64,000 nucleotides of DNA, taken from assembly GCF_000949385.2 (NCBI RefSeq), contig NZ_JYKO02000001.1, positions 4,855,502-4,919,501 on the forward strand, in the 5' to 3' direction. Under the pieces are notes generated by a model that made no database searches, was not told the DNA's origin, and worked only from the letters and a program-made list of their open reading frames with translations. Below, piece after piece: positions 28,876 to 37,151 of this stretch. The DNA is from Pseudomonas sp. LFM046 (GTDB lineage: Bacteria; Pseudomonadota; Gammaproteobacteria; Pseudomonadales; Pseudomonadaceae). The position numbers and the translations under genes are program-made. Position 1 is the stretch's first letter. Each line of letters opens with the position of its first letter.

Positions 28876-28973
28876 AAAAGGGCCCCTGTAGTGACTGCCA
28901 TTCAACTGATCGTCGGCCTGGGTAATCCAGGCCCCGAATACGACCAGACCCGGCATAACGCAGGGGCCCTTTT
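28876..28973 (+). promoter_or_regulatory. Long-range inverted repeat bracketing the pth start codon
   Basis: AAAAGGGCCCCTG (28876-28888) is exactly complementary to CAGGGGCCCTTTT (28961-28973), a perfect 13-bp stem around a 72-base loop. The loop contains the GTG start of pth (28891). The left arm covers the only plausible ribosome site (AAAAGGG). The right arm ends in a short T run inside the coding sequence. Confidence 0.6.
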
Positions 28974-29475
28974 CGTTGAGCGCCTGGCGGACCGTGAACG
29001 CGTCAACCTGAGCCTCGACAAGAAATACTTCGGCCTGGTCGGAAAATTCTCCCATCAAGGCCGCGATGTTCGTCTGCTGATCCCCACCACCTACATGAAC
29101 CGCAGCGGCCAGTCCGTGGCGGCCCTGGCTGGGTTCTTCCGCATTCCCCCCGAGGCCATCCTGGTGGCCCACGACGAACTCGACATGCCCCCCGGCGTCG
29201 CCAAGCTCAAGAAAGGCGGCGGCCACGGTGGCCACAACGGGTTGCGCGACATCATCGCCCAGCTCGGCAACCAGAATTCGTTCCATCGCCTGCGGCTTGG
29301 CATCGGCCATCCGGGGCACAGCAGCCTGGTTTCCGGTTTCGTGCTCAGCCGCGCCCCGCGCAGCGAGCAGGAACTGCTGGATACCAGCATCGACTTCGCC
29401 CTCGGCGTGCTGCCGGAAATGCTCGCCGGTGATTGGACCAAAGCGATGCAGAAGCTGCACAGCCAGAAGGCCTGA
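28891..29475 (+). CDS. pth: Peptidyl-tRNA hydrolase
   Basis: This encodes 194 aa. It recycles peptidyl-tRNAs that drop off the ribosome. The catalytic His22 is in [11 protein letters not shown]. Asn12 (GLGNPGPEY), the NRSG Asn and HDELDMPPG are also in place. The start is GTG at 28891, with only AAAAGGG as a ribosome site 9 bases upstream. That site is the left arm of a perfect inverted repeat, so translation may be limited by RNA structure or coupled to rplY. ychF follows after 26 bases. Confidence 0.95.
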   Translation: MTAIQLIVGLGNPGPEYDQTRHNAGALFVERLADRERVNLSLDKKYFGLVGKFSHQGRDVRLLIPTTYMNRSGQSVAALAGFFRIPPEAILVAHDELDMPPGVAKLKKGGGHGGHNGLRDIIAQLGNQNSFHRLRLGIGHPGHSSLVSGFVLSRAPRSEQELLDTSIDFALGVLPEMLAGDWTKAMQKLHSQKA

Positions 29476-29501
29476 AACCACTCCGCGCAGAGGCACATTC
29501 C

Positions 29502-30602
29502 ATGGGATTCAATTGCGGCATCGTCGGCCTGCCCAACGTCGGCAAGTCCACCCTGTTCAACGCCCTGACCAAGTCCGGCATTGCGGCGGAGAACTTCCCC
29601 TTCTGCACCATCGAGCCGAACAGCGGCATCGTGCCGATGCCCGACCTGCGCCTCAATGCGCTGGCCGAGATCGTCAAGCCCGAGCGCGTGATCCCCACCA
29701 CCATGGAATTCGTCGACATCGCCGGCCTGGTAGCGGGCGCGTCGAAAGGTGAAGGCCTGGGCAACAAGTTCCTCGCCAACATCCGCGAAACCGACGCCAT
29801 CGCCCACGTGGTGCGCTGCTTCGAAGACGAGAACGTCATTCACGTCTCCAATAGCGTCGACCCCAAGCGTGACATCGAGATCATCGACCTCGAACTGATC
29901 TTCGCCGACCTCGACAGCTGCGAGAAGCAACTGCAGAAAGTCGCCCGCAACGCCAAGGGCGGCGACAAGGACGCCCTGGCCCAGAAGGCCCTGCTGGAAA
30001 AACTCATCCCCCACTTCAGCGAAGGCAAGCCGGCGCGCTCCCTGCTGAAGAACCTGGGCGACGACGAAAAGCGCCTGGTGCGCGGCTTCCACCTGCTCAC
30101 CAGCAAGCCGGTGATGTACATCGCCAACGTGGCCGAAGACGGCTTCGAGAACAACCCGCACCTGGACGTGGTTAAAGCCATCGCCGAAGAAGAAGGCGCC
30201 ATCGTGGTGCCGGTGTGCAACAAGATCGAAGCCGAAATCGCCGAGCTCGATGACGGCGAAGAGAAGGACATGTTCCTCGAAGCCCTCGGCCTCGAAGAGC
30301 CGGGCCTGAACCGCGTGATCCGCGCCGGTTACGACCTGCTCAACCTGCAGACCTACTTCACCGCTGGCGTGAAGGAAGTCCGCGCCTGGACCGTCCGCGT
30401 CGGCGCCACTGCCCCCCAGGCAGCCGCCGTTATCCACACCGACTTCGAAAAGGGCTTCATCCGCGCCGAAGTGGTCGCGTATGACGACTTCATCCAGTTC
30501 AAGGGTGAAAACGGCGCGAAGGAAGCCGGCAAATGGCGCCTGGAAGGCAAGGAATACATCGTCAAGGACGGCGACGTTATGCACTTCCGCTTCAACGTCT
30601 GA
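29502..30602 (+). CDS. ychF: Redox-regulated ATPase YchF
   Basis: This encodes 366 aa of the Obg-related YchF/OLA1 family, which hydrolyses ATP rather than GTP and binds the ribosome. The P loop is [14 protein letters not shown]. The G4 equivalent is the non-canonical IANVAEDG in place of NKxD, as expected for an ATPase. A coiled-coil insert (about 130-200) and a C-terminal TGS domain ([14 protein letters not shown]) follow. The ATG at 29502 gives [12 protein letters not shown]. The pth-ychF pair is widely conserved. A strong terminator ends the unit. Confidence 0.96.
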   Translation: MGFNCGIVGLPNVGKSTLFNALTKSGIAAENFPFCTIEPNSGIVPMPDLRLNALAEIVKPERVIPTTMEFVDIAGLVAGASKGEGLGNKFLANIRETDAIAHVVRCFEDENVIHVSNSVDPKRDIEIIDLELIFADLDSCEKQLQKVARNAKGGDKDALAQKALLEKLIPHFSEGKPARSLLKNLGDDEKRLVRGFHLLTSKPVMYIANVAEDGFENNPHLDVVKAIAEEEGAIVVPVCNKIEAEIAELDDGEEKDMFLEALGLEEPGLNRVIRAGYDLLNLQTYFTAGVKEVRAWTVRVGATAPQAAAVIHTDFEKGFIRAEVVAYDDFIQFKGENGAKEAGKWRLEGKEYIVKDGDVMHFRFNV

Positions 30603-30637
30603 TCCAAGCCGGGGCTCCTCACGGAACCCAATAAACA

Positions 30638-30675
30638 CAAAACCCCTTGAAGCTCGCCGCTTCAAGGGGTTTTTC
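30638..30675. terminator. Terminator between ychF and the BCCT gene
   Basis: AAACCCCTTGAAG pairs with CTTCAAGGGGTTT around a 7-base loop (stem about 30640-30652 with 30660-30672). T and A runs on the two sides let it serve both convergent genes. Confidence 0.88.
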
Positions 30676-30690
30676 CTTTCCGGCGGGCCT

Positions 30691-32256
30691 TTAGTCCGAC
30701 GTGGCCCGCACCGGTTTGTGGAGAGCGCCAAGCGAAGCACGTGGTGCTTCCTCCGGCTGGTCATCCAGCAGCGCCTTCCACAGCGACACGCACAACCCCA
30801 CCATCACCGCCAGGAACGGCGCGGCGAAGATGATGGCGGCCGTCTGCAGCGCATTCAGGCCGCCCATCACCAGCAGCACCGAGGCTGCCGCACTGGTCAG
30901 CACGCCCCACAGCGCCACCAGCCAGCTCGGCGGCTTCAGGTTGCCACGGGCACAGAGCATGCCCATGACGATGGCGCCCGCATCAGCCCCCGAGATGAAG
31001 AACACGCCCACCAGCAGGATGGCTGCGAACGAGGTCAGCGCCGCGGCGGGATACTGCGCCAGCAGCATGAACAGCGCCACCGCCGGGCCCTGGTCCTTCA
31101 CGGCTGCGGCGATGCCGCCGGCGCCTGCCAGCTCCGAGTACAGCGCCGAGCCGCCCATGATCGCGAACCACACCATCGTCACTCCGCTGGGAATCAGGAT
31201 CACGCCGACGACGAACTCGCGAACGGTACGGCCGCGCGAAATTCGCGCGATGAAGGTGCCCACGAAGGGCGCCCAGGAGACCCACCAGGCCCAGTAGAAG
31301 ATGGTCCAGCCAGCGAGCCACTTGCCGTCACTGAACGCTGCGGTGCGGAACGACATCGGCACCAGCTCCTGCAGGTATTCGCCTATCGAAGCGACCAGCG
31401 TATTGACGATGAACACGGTGGGGCCCACCGCTGCCAGGAACAACAACAGCACCACCGCGACCCACATGTTCAGATTGCTCAGGAACTGCACGCCCTTACC
31501 CACGCCCGAAATCGCGGACAGGATGAAGAGCACCGTCATCACGGCGATGATCACCAACGCAATGCTGTTCGATTCGCCGGTGTTCCAGAGGTAGTTCAGG
31601 CCGCTGTTGATCTGCTGCGCGCCCAGGCCGAGCGAGGTGGCGGTGCCGAACAGCGTGGCCAGAACCGCCAGGATGTCGATGGACTTGCCCAGTGGCCCGC
31701 GTACGCCCGCTTCACCAATCAGCGGTGTAAAGGCACTGGAGATCAGGTTTGGCAGCCCCTTGCGGAACGAGAAGTAGGCGATCACCAGGCCGACGATCGC
31801 GTAGATCGCCCAGGGGTGAAACGCCCAATGGAAGTAGGCGTACCCCATTGCGATCTTGGCCGCTTCCCTGGAATGAGGTGCCGCCTGGTCGGCCGGTAGA
31901 GTCGAAAAGTGGGTGATCGGCTCGGCCCCCCCCCAGAACATGAGCCCAATCCCCATGCCGACGCTGAACATCATCGCGATCCACGACGACGTACTGAACT
32001 CGGGTTGTTCGTCGTCCATGCCCAGCTTGATCTGGCCGAAGCGGCTGAAAGCCAGGAACAGCGCGAAGCAGAGGAAGAATGCGGTGGAGAGGACGAAGCT
32101 CCAGCCAAACCAGTCGATGATGGTATTCAGCACCGCCTGCGCCAACGTCGACAAAGCCTCGGGCCAGATCGCCCCGTAGGTGACCAGCGAGGCCGATATT
32201 ACGACAGCCCCCCAGAAAACGACCTTGTCGACGGGTGATTTGGGTGTCTTGTGCAT
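30691..32256 (-). CDS. BCCT-family betaine/choline/carnitine transporter
   Basis: This encodes 521 aa with 12 membrane helices. The BCCT signature GWTIFYWAWWVSWAPFVG, with the aromatic box of helix 8, is present. So are the helix 3 Gly-rich stretch SVGMGIGLMFWGGAEP and the helix 4 Trp region FHWAFHPWAIY. Substrates in the family are quaternary amines such as betaine, carnitine or choline; the precise one cannot be read off. The ATG at 32254-32256 has GAGGAGG upstream. It lacks the long C-terminal tail seen in osmosensing BetT. A second BCCT gene diverges from it. Confidence 0.92.
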   Translation of the reverse strand: MHKTPKSPVDKVVFWGAVVISASLVTYGAIWPEALSTLAQAVLNTIIDWFGWSFVLSTAFFLCFALFLAFSRFGQIKLGMDDEQPEFSTSSWIAMMFSVGMGIGLMFWGGAEPITHFSTLPADQAAPHSREAAKIAMGYAYFHWAFHPWAIYAIVGLVIAYFSFRKGLPNLISSAFTPLIGEAGVRGPLGKSIDILAVLATLFGTATSLGLGAQQINSGLNYLWNTGESNSIALVIIAVMTVLFILSAISGVGKGVQFLSNLNMWVAVVLLLFLAAVGPTVFIVNTLVASIGEYLQELVPMSFRTAAFSDGKWLAGWTIFYWAWWVSWAPFVGTFIARISRGRTVREFVVGVILIPSGVTMVWFAIMGGSALYSELAGAGGIAAAVKDQGPAVALFMLLAQYPAAALTSFAAILLVGVFFISGADAGAIVMGMLCARGNLKPPSWLVALWGVLTSAAASVLLVMGGLNALQTAAIIFAAPFLAVMVGLCVSLWKALLDDQPEEAPRASLGALHKPVRATSD

Positions 32257-32730
32257 AGGCCTCCTCAAGCTTTGAGCGCTTTTTCTTGTATGTAGCTAAA
32301 CCTGTCGGCTGGGCGACAGCGGGTATCCCTCAATGGTCGCGTGGCGCGTGAACGGTCTCTTGCGCATGGACGCTGCCCGCCGATCCAAATGCGACAGGCA
32401 CGCGTCGACCGGACGATGGCCAAGACGACGGATGCCTGCTGCCAGACACGCTGGAATCCTCATCCTTGACGCTTCCTGGCAGGGCCTTGGCGGTAATGGA
32501 TATGCGCCGACGCATGCACTCCGGTATCTATGCGTGCCCCGCCACTGACCTGATGAGGAGGACTGTGTTGCCGCCAGGTCGTGTCACCCCTTCTGGTGCC
32601 ACCTCCCGGACCTGGATCGACCAAGGCGACATCCCATGCAAGGCGTCAAGGCAGCAGGCAACCGCCAACGCCTGGCGCTTCGCTCCAACCCGCAAAGCCT
32701 CACCCGTGAACAAGAAAAATGGGGACAACA
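32257..32730. other. 474-base gap between divergent BCCT genes
   Basis: No coding frame here has a convincing start or motif. The gap must hold two divergent promoters. Short imperfect palindromes are visible, but I could match none to a known operator or riboswitch. No regulator gene adjoins the pair. Confidence 0.5.
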
Positions 32731-34440
32731 ATGCGCGCAGAATCGGGCCTCCTGAAAGGTCTAAACCCGAACGTAACGCTGACTTCGATAACGACCGTAA
32801 TCCTGTTTGTGCTGTTCTGTGCGCTCAAGGATGAAGAGGCCGCCAAGGCATTCGAATCAGCCTCCACAACCATCCTGAACAACTTCAAGTGGTATTACCT
32901 GGCCCTCGTCAGCAGTGTGCTTTGCCTGCTGCTGTACATCACCACCAGCCGGTTCGGAAACCTGAAACTCGGCGCCGAGAACGACCAGCCTGAGTTCAGT
33001 TTCGCGTCCTGGATCGCCATGCTCTTCAGCGCCGGCATGGGGATCGGCCTGATCTTCTGGTCCGTCGCCGAGCCCATGCTGCATTACGCCAGCAACCCGT
33101 TCGCCACCGGGCTGACGGATGAAGCGGCAACCGTCTCGATGCGGATCACGCTGTTCCACTGGGCGCTTCACCCCTGGGCGATCTTCACCCTGATCGGCCT
33201 CGGCATGGCCTACTTCTCCTACCGCAAGGGCTTGCCCCTGGCGCTTCGCTCACTGCTCTACCCGCTCATCGGCGACCGGATCTATGGATGGATCGGCCAC
33301 CTCGTCGACATCCTGGGCGTGACGATCACGGCGTTCGGCGTCTCCCAATCCCTGGGCATGGGCGTCGCGCAGATCAACACCGGGCTCAATGAAGTCTTCG
33401 GACTGCCAGTCAGCGTCGGCTTCCAGCTGTCCATCATCGTCGTCGTCACCATCATCGCGTCCATCTCGCTCCTGGCCGGCCTGTCCAAGGGGATGAAGCG
33501 GATTTCCACGCTCAACATGTACATGTCGTTCGGCCTGATGCTGGTCGTCCTGGTCATCGGACCGACGCGCTACATCCTGAACCTCATGTTCGAATCCACC
33601 GGGGATTACCTGCAGAACCTGCCCGGCCTGAGCCTCTGGATGGACACCCAGAAGAACGGCGACTGGCAGAACTGGTGGACCGCTTTCTACTGGGCGTGGT
33701 GGATGACCTGGGGCCCCTTCGTAGGCCTGTTCATTGCGCGGATTTCCCGGGGGCGCACCATCCGTGAACTCGTCGTGGGCGCCCTGCTGGTGCCGACGCT
33801 GGTCACCATCCTCTGGATGGCCGTGTTCGGTGGTAGCGCGCTGAAGAGCGAGCAGGATGATCGCCAGCACTACCAGCAAGCGGTCGCCAGCGGTGAGCTG
33901 GTCCAGGAGCAGAATTCATACGAAGGCGGTGCCGTTCTTCAGGCCACCAAGAAGGACCACACCGCCGCCATGTTCACCCTGCTGGGGCAACTGGACAGCC
34001 CGGCTGTCGGCGGCGTGCTGTCGGTTCTGGTCTGCCTGCTGCTCGCCGTGCACTTCGTCACCACCGCTGATGCGGGCACCCAGGTGCTCTGCACCTTGAA
34101 CGCACTGGGCAGCACCAACCCGCCCCGCTGGATCAGGTTGCTCTGGTGCGTTCTGGAAGGCGCCATCGCCGGCGGCCTGCTCCTGGCAGGCGGGCTCAAG
34201 GCCATGCAAACGGCGAGCATCGTCGTCGCCCTGCCCATCGCATTCCTGATGACGGTCATGAGCTACACCCTGATGCGCAGCCTGCGACAGGAACCGACCG
34301 GCGACCTGCCCCACCACCCGGGTAGCCGCCTGCCCATTCATGAGCATTCCCACAGCGGTGCTTCGCATCGACACAGATCGGTAACGGGCGGGGCGACGGT
34401 CACCCCGCTGACCGCACGCAAGGCCGGCACCCCATCCTGA
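32731..34440 (+). CDS. BCCT-family transporter, second and divergent
   Basis: This encodes 569 aa. The BCCT core is FYWAWWMTWGPFVGLFIARIS, with SAGMGIGLIFWSVAEP and LFHWALHPWAIF. It differs from the neighbouring BCCT by an insertion of about 35 residues after helix 9 (KSEQDDRQHYQQAVASGE and onward) and by a His-rich C-terminal tail (HHPGSRLPIHEHSHSG). The layout is closest to BetT-like choline carriers. The ATG at 32731 (MRAESGLLKG) was preferred because GGGGACAAC precedes it; an ATG at 32719 has a poorer site. The His-rich tail could bind metal, which is only a possibility. Confidence 0.9.
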   Translation: MRAESGLLKGLNPNVTLTSITTVILFVLFCALKDEEAAKAFESASTTILNNFKWYYLALVSSVLCLLLYITTSRFGNLKLGAENDQPEFSFASWIAMLFSAGMGIGLIFWSVAEPMLHYASNPFATGLTDEAATVSMRITLFHWALHPWAIFTLIGLGMAYFSYRKGLPLALRSLLYPLIGDRIYGWIGHLVDILGVTITAFGVSQSLGMGVAQINTGLNEVFGLPVSVGFQLSIIVVVTIIASISLLAGLSKGMKRISTLNMYMSFGLMLVVLVIGPTRYILNLMFESTGDYLQNLPGLSLWMDTQKNGDWQNWWTAFYWAWWMTWGPFVGLFIARISRGRTIRELVVGALLVPTLVTILWMAVFGGSALKSEQDDRQHYQQAVASGELVQEQNSYEGGAVLQATKKDHTAAMFTLLGQLDSPAVGGVLSVLVCLLLAVHFVTTADAGTQVLCTLNALGSTNPPRWIRLLWCVLEGAIAGGLLLAGGLKAMQTASIVVALPIAFLMTVMSYTLMRSLRQEPTGDLPHHPGSRLPIHEHSHSGASHRHRSVTGGATVTPLTARKAGTPS

Positions 34441-34459
34441 TGGCCTGATGTTCGCCACA

Positions 34460-34487
34460 AAAAAGCCCCGGACTTCCGGGGCTTTTT
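34460..34487 (+). terminator. Terminator of the second BCCT gene
   Basis: AAAAGCCCCGG (34461-34471) pairs with CCGGGGCTTTT (34476-34486) around ACTT, followed by a T run. Confidence 0.9.
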
Positions 34488-34637
34488 CTTTGCAGCGCCA
34501 CCTCATTCCCCCGACAAAACACGAAGCGCCGCCTCCCCGACCAGGCCGTGCCGAAGGGCAACCCCCAGTGCGCGCCCCTGAAAACGCTCCCGCCGCCTAA
34601 ACAATTGAAAGATCACAAAATTATCTAAGCGAAGGGG

Positions 34638-34666
34638 TTGACAGCCTGCCTGGAGATACGGACAAT
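34638..34666 (+). promoter_or_regulatory. Promoter of tRNA-Met
   Basis: A perfect -35 TTGACA (34638-34643), a 17-base spacer and -10 GACAAT (34661-34666), placed 12 bases before the tRNA. Confidence 0.8.
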
Positions 34667-34677
34667 GCGCGCCACTC

Positions 34678-34754
34678 GGCTACATAGCTCAGTCGGTTAG
34701 AGCGCAGCATTCATAATGCTGATGTCCCAGGTTCAAGTCCCGGTGTAGCCACCA
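34678..34754 (+). tRNA. tRNA-Met(CAT), elongator type
   Basis: 77 nt. The acceptor GGCTACA pairs with TGTAGCC, and ACCA is encoded at the 3' end. The anticodon loop TTCATAA gives CAT at 34712-34714. A paired G1-C72 makes it an elongator rather than the initiator. Its 3' end borders the accessory island and is a plausible attachment site. Confidence 0.96.
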
Positions 34755-34760
34755 TACAAA

Positions 34761-34792
34761 ACAAAGGGTTAGCACAAGCTAACCCTTTGTGC
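34761..34792 (+). terminator. Terminator of tRNA-Met
   Basis: A perfect 13-bp stem, ACAAAGGGTTAGC (34761-34773) with GCTAACCCTTTGT (34778-34790), and loop ACAA. It has a weak T tract. Confidence 0.75.
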
Positions 34793-34797
34793 TTTCT

Positions 34798-34832
34798 GGG
34801 GTAGTCATTGTCCTGATGACTACCCCTTTTTG
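34798..34832 (+). terminator. Second hairpin terminator at the island edge
   Basis: GGGGTAGTCAT (34798-34808) pairs with ATGACTACCCC (34816-34826), followed by T5. The hairpin lies only 7 bases after the tRNA-Met terminator. It may belong to the inserted element rather than to the tRNA gene. Confidence 0.75.
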
Positions 34833-34873
34833 TTTCCGCTCCTCGCACCCTCCTCCACAGTCACTCGCCGTAC

Positions 34874-35446
34874 TCACTCGCCGTACTGCGCCGTGCAGTG
34901 ACGGGCCGGCAACGCACAAACCAAGGCCTCGATTTCAGCAGAGCGCTCGCGAGTACGGCGCAGAAAAATGTTGTCAGGTTCGGAGCCGCCATTACCCGCT
35001 TCGCGGCACTCTGCAAACGGGTTTTTCCCAAGCCAGAAGTCGAAGTGAATCAAATCGGCGTACACCGTCGACAGGCAGTTCCTTTCTTGCCTTATCAGCG
35101 AGGGTACGACCTGCGTACGCCGGGTGTGCTCGTAGCGCTCCCAGGACTCCGCAGTGAATTCGCTGACACGCGGGTTACCCAGACGCTTCACCGTCCCTCG
35201 CAGCCTCAACAGCCGCCATTCGGGCTTCCGGAGAAAGCGACCGCGCCGGTCGCACCAGAGCTCCACCAGGTCCGAAAGGCGTTCATCCAGCGGAATGCCC
35301 GTCATCTGCCGCAGGGCGATGAAGTCCGCCTCGTACCGCTCAGCGTCCTCACGGGAGGCGAAGCCAGATTTGCAAATGCGCCTCCCGTCCTGGCCGTTCT
35401 CGTAAAAGTCTGCCAACCACCCTTCGCCCTCCCGACGAACTGTCAT
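34874..35446 (-). pseudogene. Truncated tyrosine-recombinase (phage integrase), N-terminal part only
   Basis: The remaining 190 aa are the N-terminal arm-binding segment (VRREGEGWLADFYENGQDGR, ASREDAERYEADF) and the SAM-like core-binding domain (FTAESWERYEHTRRTQVVPS, LSTVYADLIHFDFW). The catalytic domain with the Arg...His-x-x-Arg...Tyr set is absent. An AAGGAGG site precedes the ATG at 35446. The frame stops at 34874, exactly at the junction of a 13-bp tandem duplication (TCACTCGCCGTAC twice, 34861-34886). About 120 bases further is the tRNA-Met 3' end, where an integrase gene would be expected to lie next to attL. Confidence 0.8.
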
Positions 35447-35612
35447 GCCATCCTCCTTGGTGCGCCGCACTCATCCGTCTGCCGGGCGATCATCTCAACG
35501 CTCGACGCCCGGCAGGGTCCTTCTCTTAGAAATTCATCGTCATTTTCCCCTCCCTCACCGTGCTTCATCCAAAACCTGCTCTATAGAGGCCCTGAGTCCC
35601 GCAACCCAAGGC

Positions 35613-35786
35613 TCAATCCAGTCCAACCGTCAGCAACAACAACTCCAGCGCGACCACCGTGAACAGCATGTTCTCGATCCAGCGCCAGAGCCTGGCCGGC
35701 TCCCGTTCAATGCCTTTCTGATCATGGCGATAAATGAACGTCGCCATGGCCAAGGCCGGAAAAAGCGCAAGCAGCACGTCCGCCAT
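35613..35786 (-). CDS. Small membrane protein, 57 aa
   Basis: This encodes MADVLLALFPALAMATFIYR and onward, with hydrophobic segments at residues 3-20 and 40-57 and a charged centre (HDQKGIEREPARLWRW). An AAGGAA site precedes the ATG at 35786. I do not recognise the family. Small two-helix proteins are common in prophage and filamentous-phage modules, which suits the context. Confidence 0.5.
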   Translation of the reverse strand: MADVLLALFPALAMATFIYRHDQKGIEREPARLWRWIENMLFTVVALELLLLTVGLD

Positions 35787-35881
35787 ATTCCTTTTATCCC
35801 TGTTCAAAATGCTTCCCGCTCAAGACGAACGCGCCCCTCGGTGACTGCACCGTGATCGCCAAACAACAAACATGAGCCTGG

Positions 35882-36238
35882 TTATCGAAGGGACGGCACC
35901 TGGCCTACTTCGGCCGTACCGTCACCCGGCCGATCCGCACACGTGCGCCGCCAGGAACAGCGGGCCAGCACTTCGGCACGCGGCGGCCGTACGGGGACAT
36001 AACGCAGATAGATTCCCGGCCCCTCCGGCAGACCGCGCATATCGATGGAAACCGACCCCACGCAAATGGCGGCCTGCGGGTAACGGCCGGACGGCCCCCT
36101 GAAAGGGGCCCTTCGATGGTGCGTCAGGATCAGCACCGACCTGGACATGCCGCGAGGGGCCTTGTACAGCAGGCAGAGCAACCTCAGCCCCGGACTCAGC
36201 AGGGCTTTGGAAAAGCGACGACCCACAGCCTCATTCAT
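35882..36238 (-). CDS. Basic hypothetical protein of the prophage remnant, 118 aa
   Basis: This encodes MNEAVGRRFSKALLSPGLRL and onward: one hydrophobic N-terminal stretch (LLSPGLRLLCLLY), then an Arg/Pro-rich, Cys-containing remainder. The frame starts 8 bases before the end of the upstream excisionase-like gene, which suggests translational coupling. No domain is recognised. The C-terminal third is of low complexity, and the true gene may be shorter or degraded. Confidence 0.45.
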   Translation of the reverse strand: MNEAVGRRFSKALLSPGLRLLCLLYKAPRGMSRSVLILTHHRRAPFRGPSGRYPQAAICVGSVSIDMRGLPEGPGIYLRYVPVRPPRAEVLARCSWRRTCADRPGDGTAEVGQVPSLR

Positions 36239-36503
36239 CGGCGTAATCCCCCGCGCTGAACACCGTCTTGCCGTCGTCCAGGTCCCTGCGCAGACGGTGC
36301 AGGTTGATGACGCGGCGGCGGCCGATCTTCACCGTCGGCAACGTGGCCGACTCTACCCAGCCGCGCACTACGTCCTCGGTGATCTGCTCGATGCCCAGCA
36401 TTCGCGCCAGCGCGAGCTGCGAGCAGAAAGGTGGGTCGCGGAAATCGGGGGTACGATCATTCGGATAATCGAGCGAAACCCTCGTTACACCAGACTGTTC
36501 CAT
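36231..36503 (-). CDS. Excisionase/Cox-like DNA-binding protein
   Basis: This encodes a 90-aa small winged-helix-type protein. LALARMLGIEQITEDVVRGW followed by VESATLPTVKIGRRRVINL matches the pattern of phage excisionases and Cox/MerR-like helix-turn-helix proteins: a helix-turn-helix, then a basic wing with KIGRRR. In temperate phages such proteins direct excision and shut down the lysogenic promoter. It is divergent from the repressor-like gene at 36628, as in phage switch regions. With the integrase truncated it can no longer drive excision unless an integrase elsewhere serves it. Confidence 0.65.
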   Translation of the reverse strand: MEQSGVTRVSLDYPNDRTPDFRDPPFCSQLALARMLGIEQITEDVVRGWVESATLPTVKIGRRRVINLHRLRRDLDDGKTVFSAGDYADE

Positions 36504-36627
36504 ACAATGTCCCTATAATCGCGTCCAAGCATTGGAATAACCATGTATCAATTACACGTTTAGGTTACACGCAAAATATACATAAAGGCTAAGCGACCTA
36601 AATGTAGGAAAATTCTGGGAAGAATGT
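36504..36627. promoter_or_regulatory. Divergent control region between excisionase-like and repressor-like genes
   Basis: An AT-rich 124-base gap. TTTAGGT (about 36559) and ACCTAAA (about 36596) form a spaced inverted repeat. TTACACG occurs twice about 10 bases apart. These are candidate operators of a phage-type switch; promoters cannot be fixed by eye. Confidence 0.5.
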
Positions 36628-36900
36628 ATGAATGAGGGAGTTACAAAGCGCGGGCTTAAGCTGTTAGAGATGGCAAGCATCACGGAGCTATCCGAGGCCG
36701 GTAGCACCGGATATGTACGCTGGCAGAATATTAAACGCGGACGCGCCAGGCTTGGAGCCGATGAGATTGGGATTCTTGTGGCAGTTTTCCCACAATATCG
36801 CTGGTGGCTTATTTCTGGAGAAGTAATGCCGGAGAAAGGCCAAACGAGCCCAGAATACGACGAGGCCCATCGAAACTTGCCCAATCAGACTGCGGGATAG
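36628..36900 (+). CDS. Phage-type repressor-like DNA-binding protein
   Basis: This encodes 90 aa. The segment GYVRWQNIKRGRARLGADEI followed by LVAVFPQYRWWLISGEVMPE and KGQTSPEYDEA has the layout of small Pseudomonas prophage regulators: a helix-turn-helix, then a conserved tail WLxxGEVxPExGQxSPE. A GGGAAG site precedes the ATG. It diverges from the excisionase-like gene. It is probably the lysogeny repressor of the original element. Codon use is more AT-rich than in the chromosome. Confidence 0.65.
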   Translation: MNEGVTKRGLKLLEMASITELSEAGSTGYVRWQNIKRGRARLGADEIGILVAVFPQYRWWLISGEVMPEKGQTSPEYDEAHRNLPNQTAG

Positions 36901-37058
36901 CGATCACTAAGGAAGTAGCTAGGCGCTGGTACGCCCGAAAAAAATGAAATAAGCAAGTGAGCGAAGGATACTCGACGGCATGATTTATTAGCCATGCCCA
37001 TTATTACTGCAATTACAAATTTATTTCAACTTAGTCAAGACAGCTCATATTACCAATC

Positions 37059-37085
37059 AAAAAACAGGGCACCTGCCAGTTTTTC
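37059..37085 (-). terminator. Possible terminator after ariB
   Basis: AAAAAC and GTTTTT flank an inner GGC-ACCT-GCC hairpin with small bulges, about 70 bases beyond the ariB stop. The stem is weak, so this is tentative. Confidence 0.35.
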
Positions 37086-37151
37086 TTGAGTAACCACAGG
37101 TAGCAATGACTTATAAATCGCTTAAAGCCATTGCCACCCCTAACTGCTCAG

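Noticed and set aside
32257..32730. A glycine- or guanidine-type riboswitch in the BCCT gap
   Set aside because: I could not find the conserved core of any riboswitch class. Only short imperfect palindromes are visible.
34678..34754. tRNA-Met as an initiator tRNA
   Set aside because: The first acceptor pair is G-C, whereas bacterial initiators have a mismatched C1-A72.
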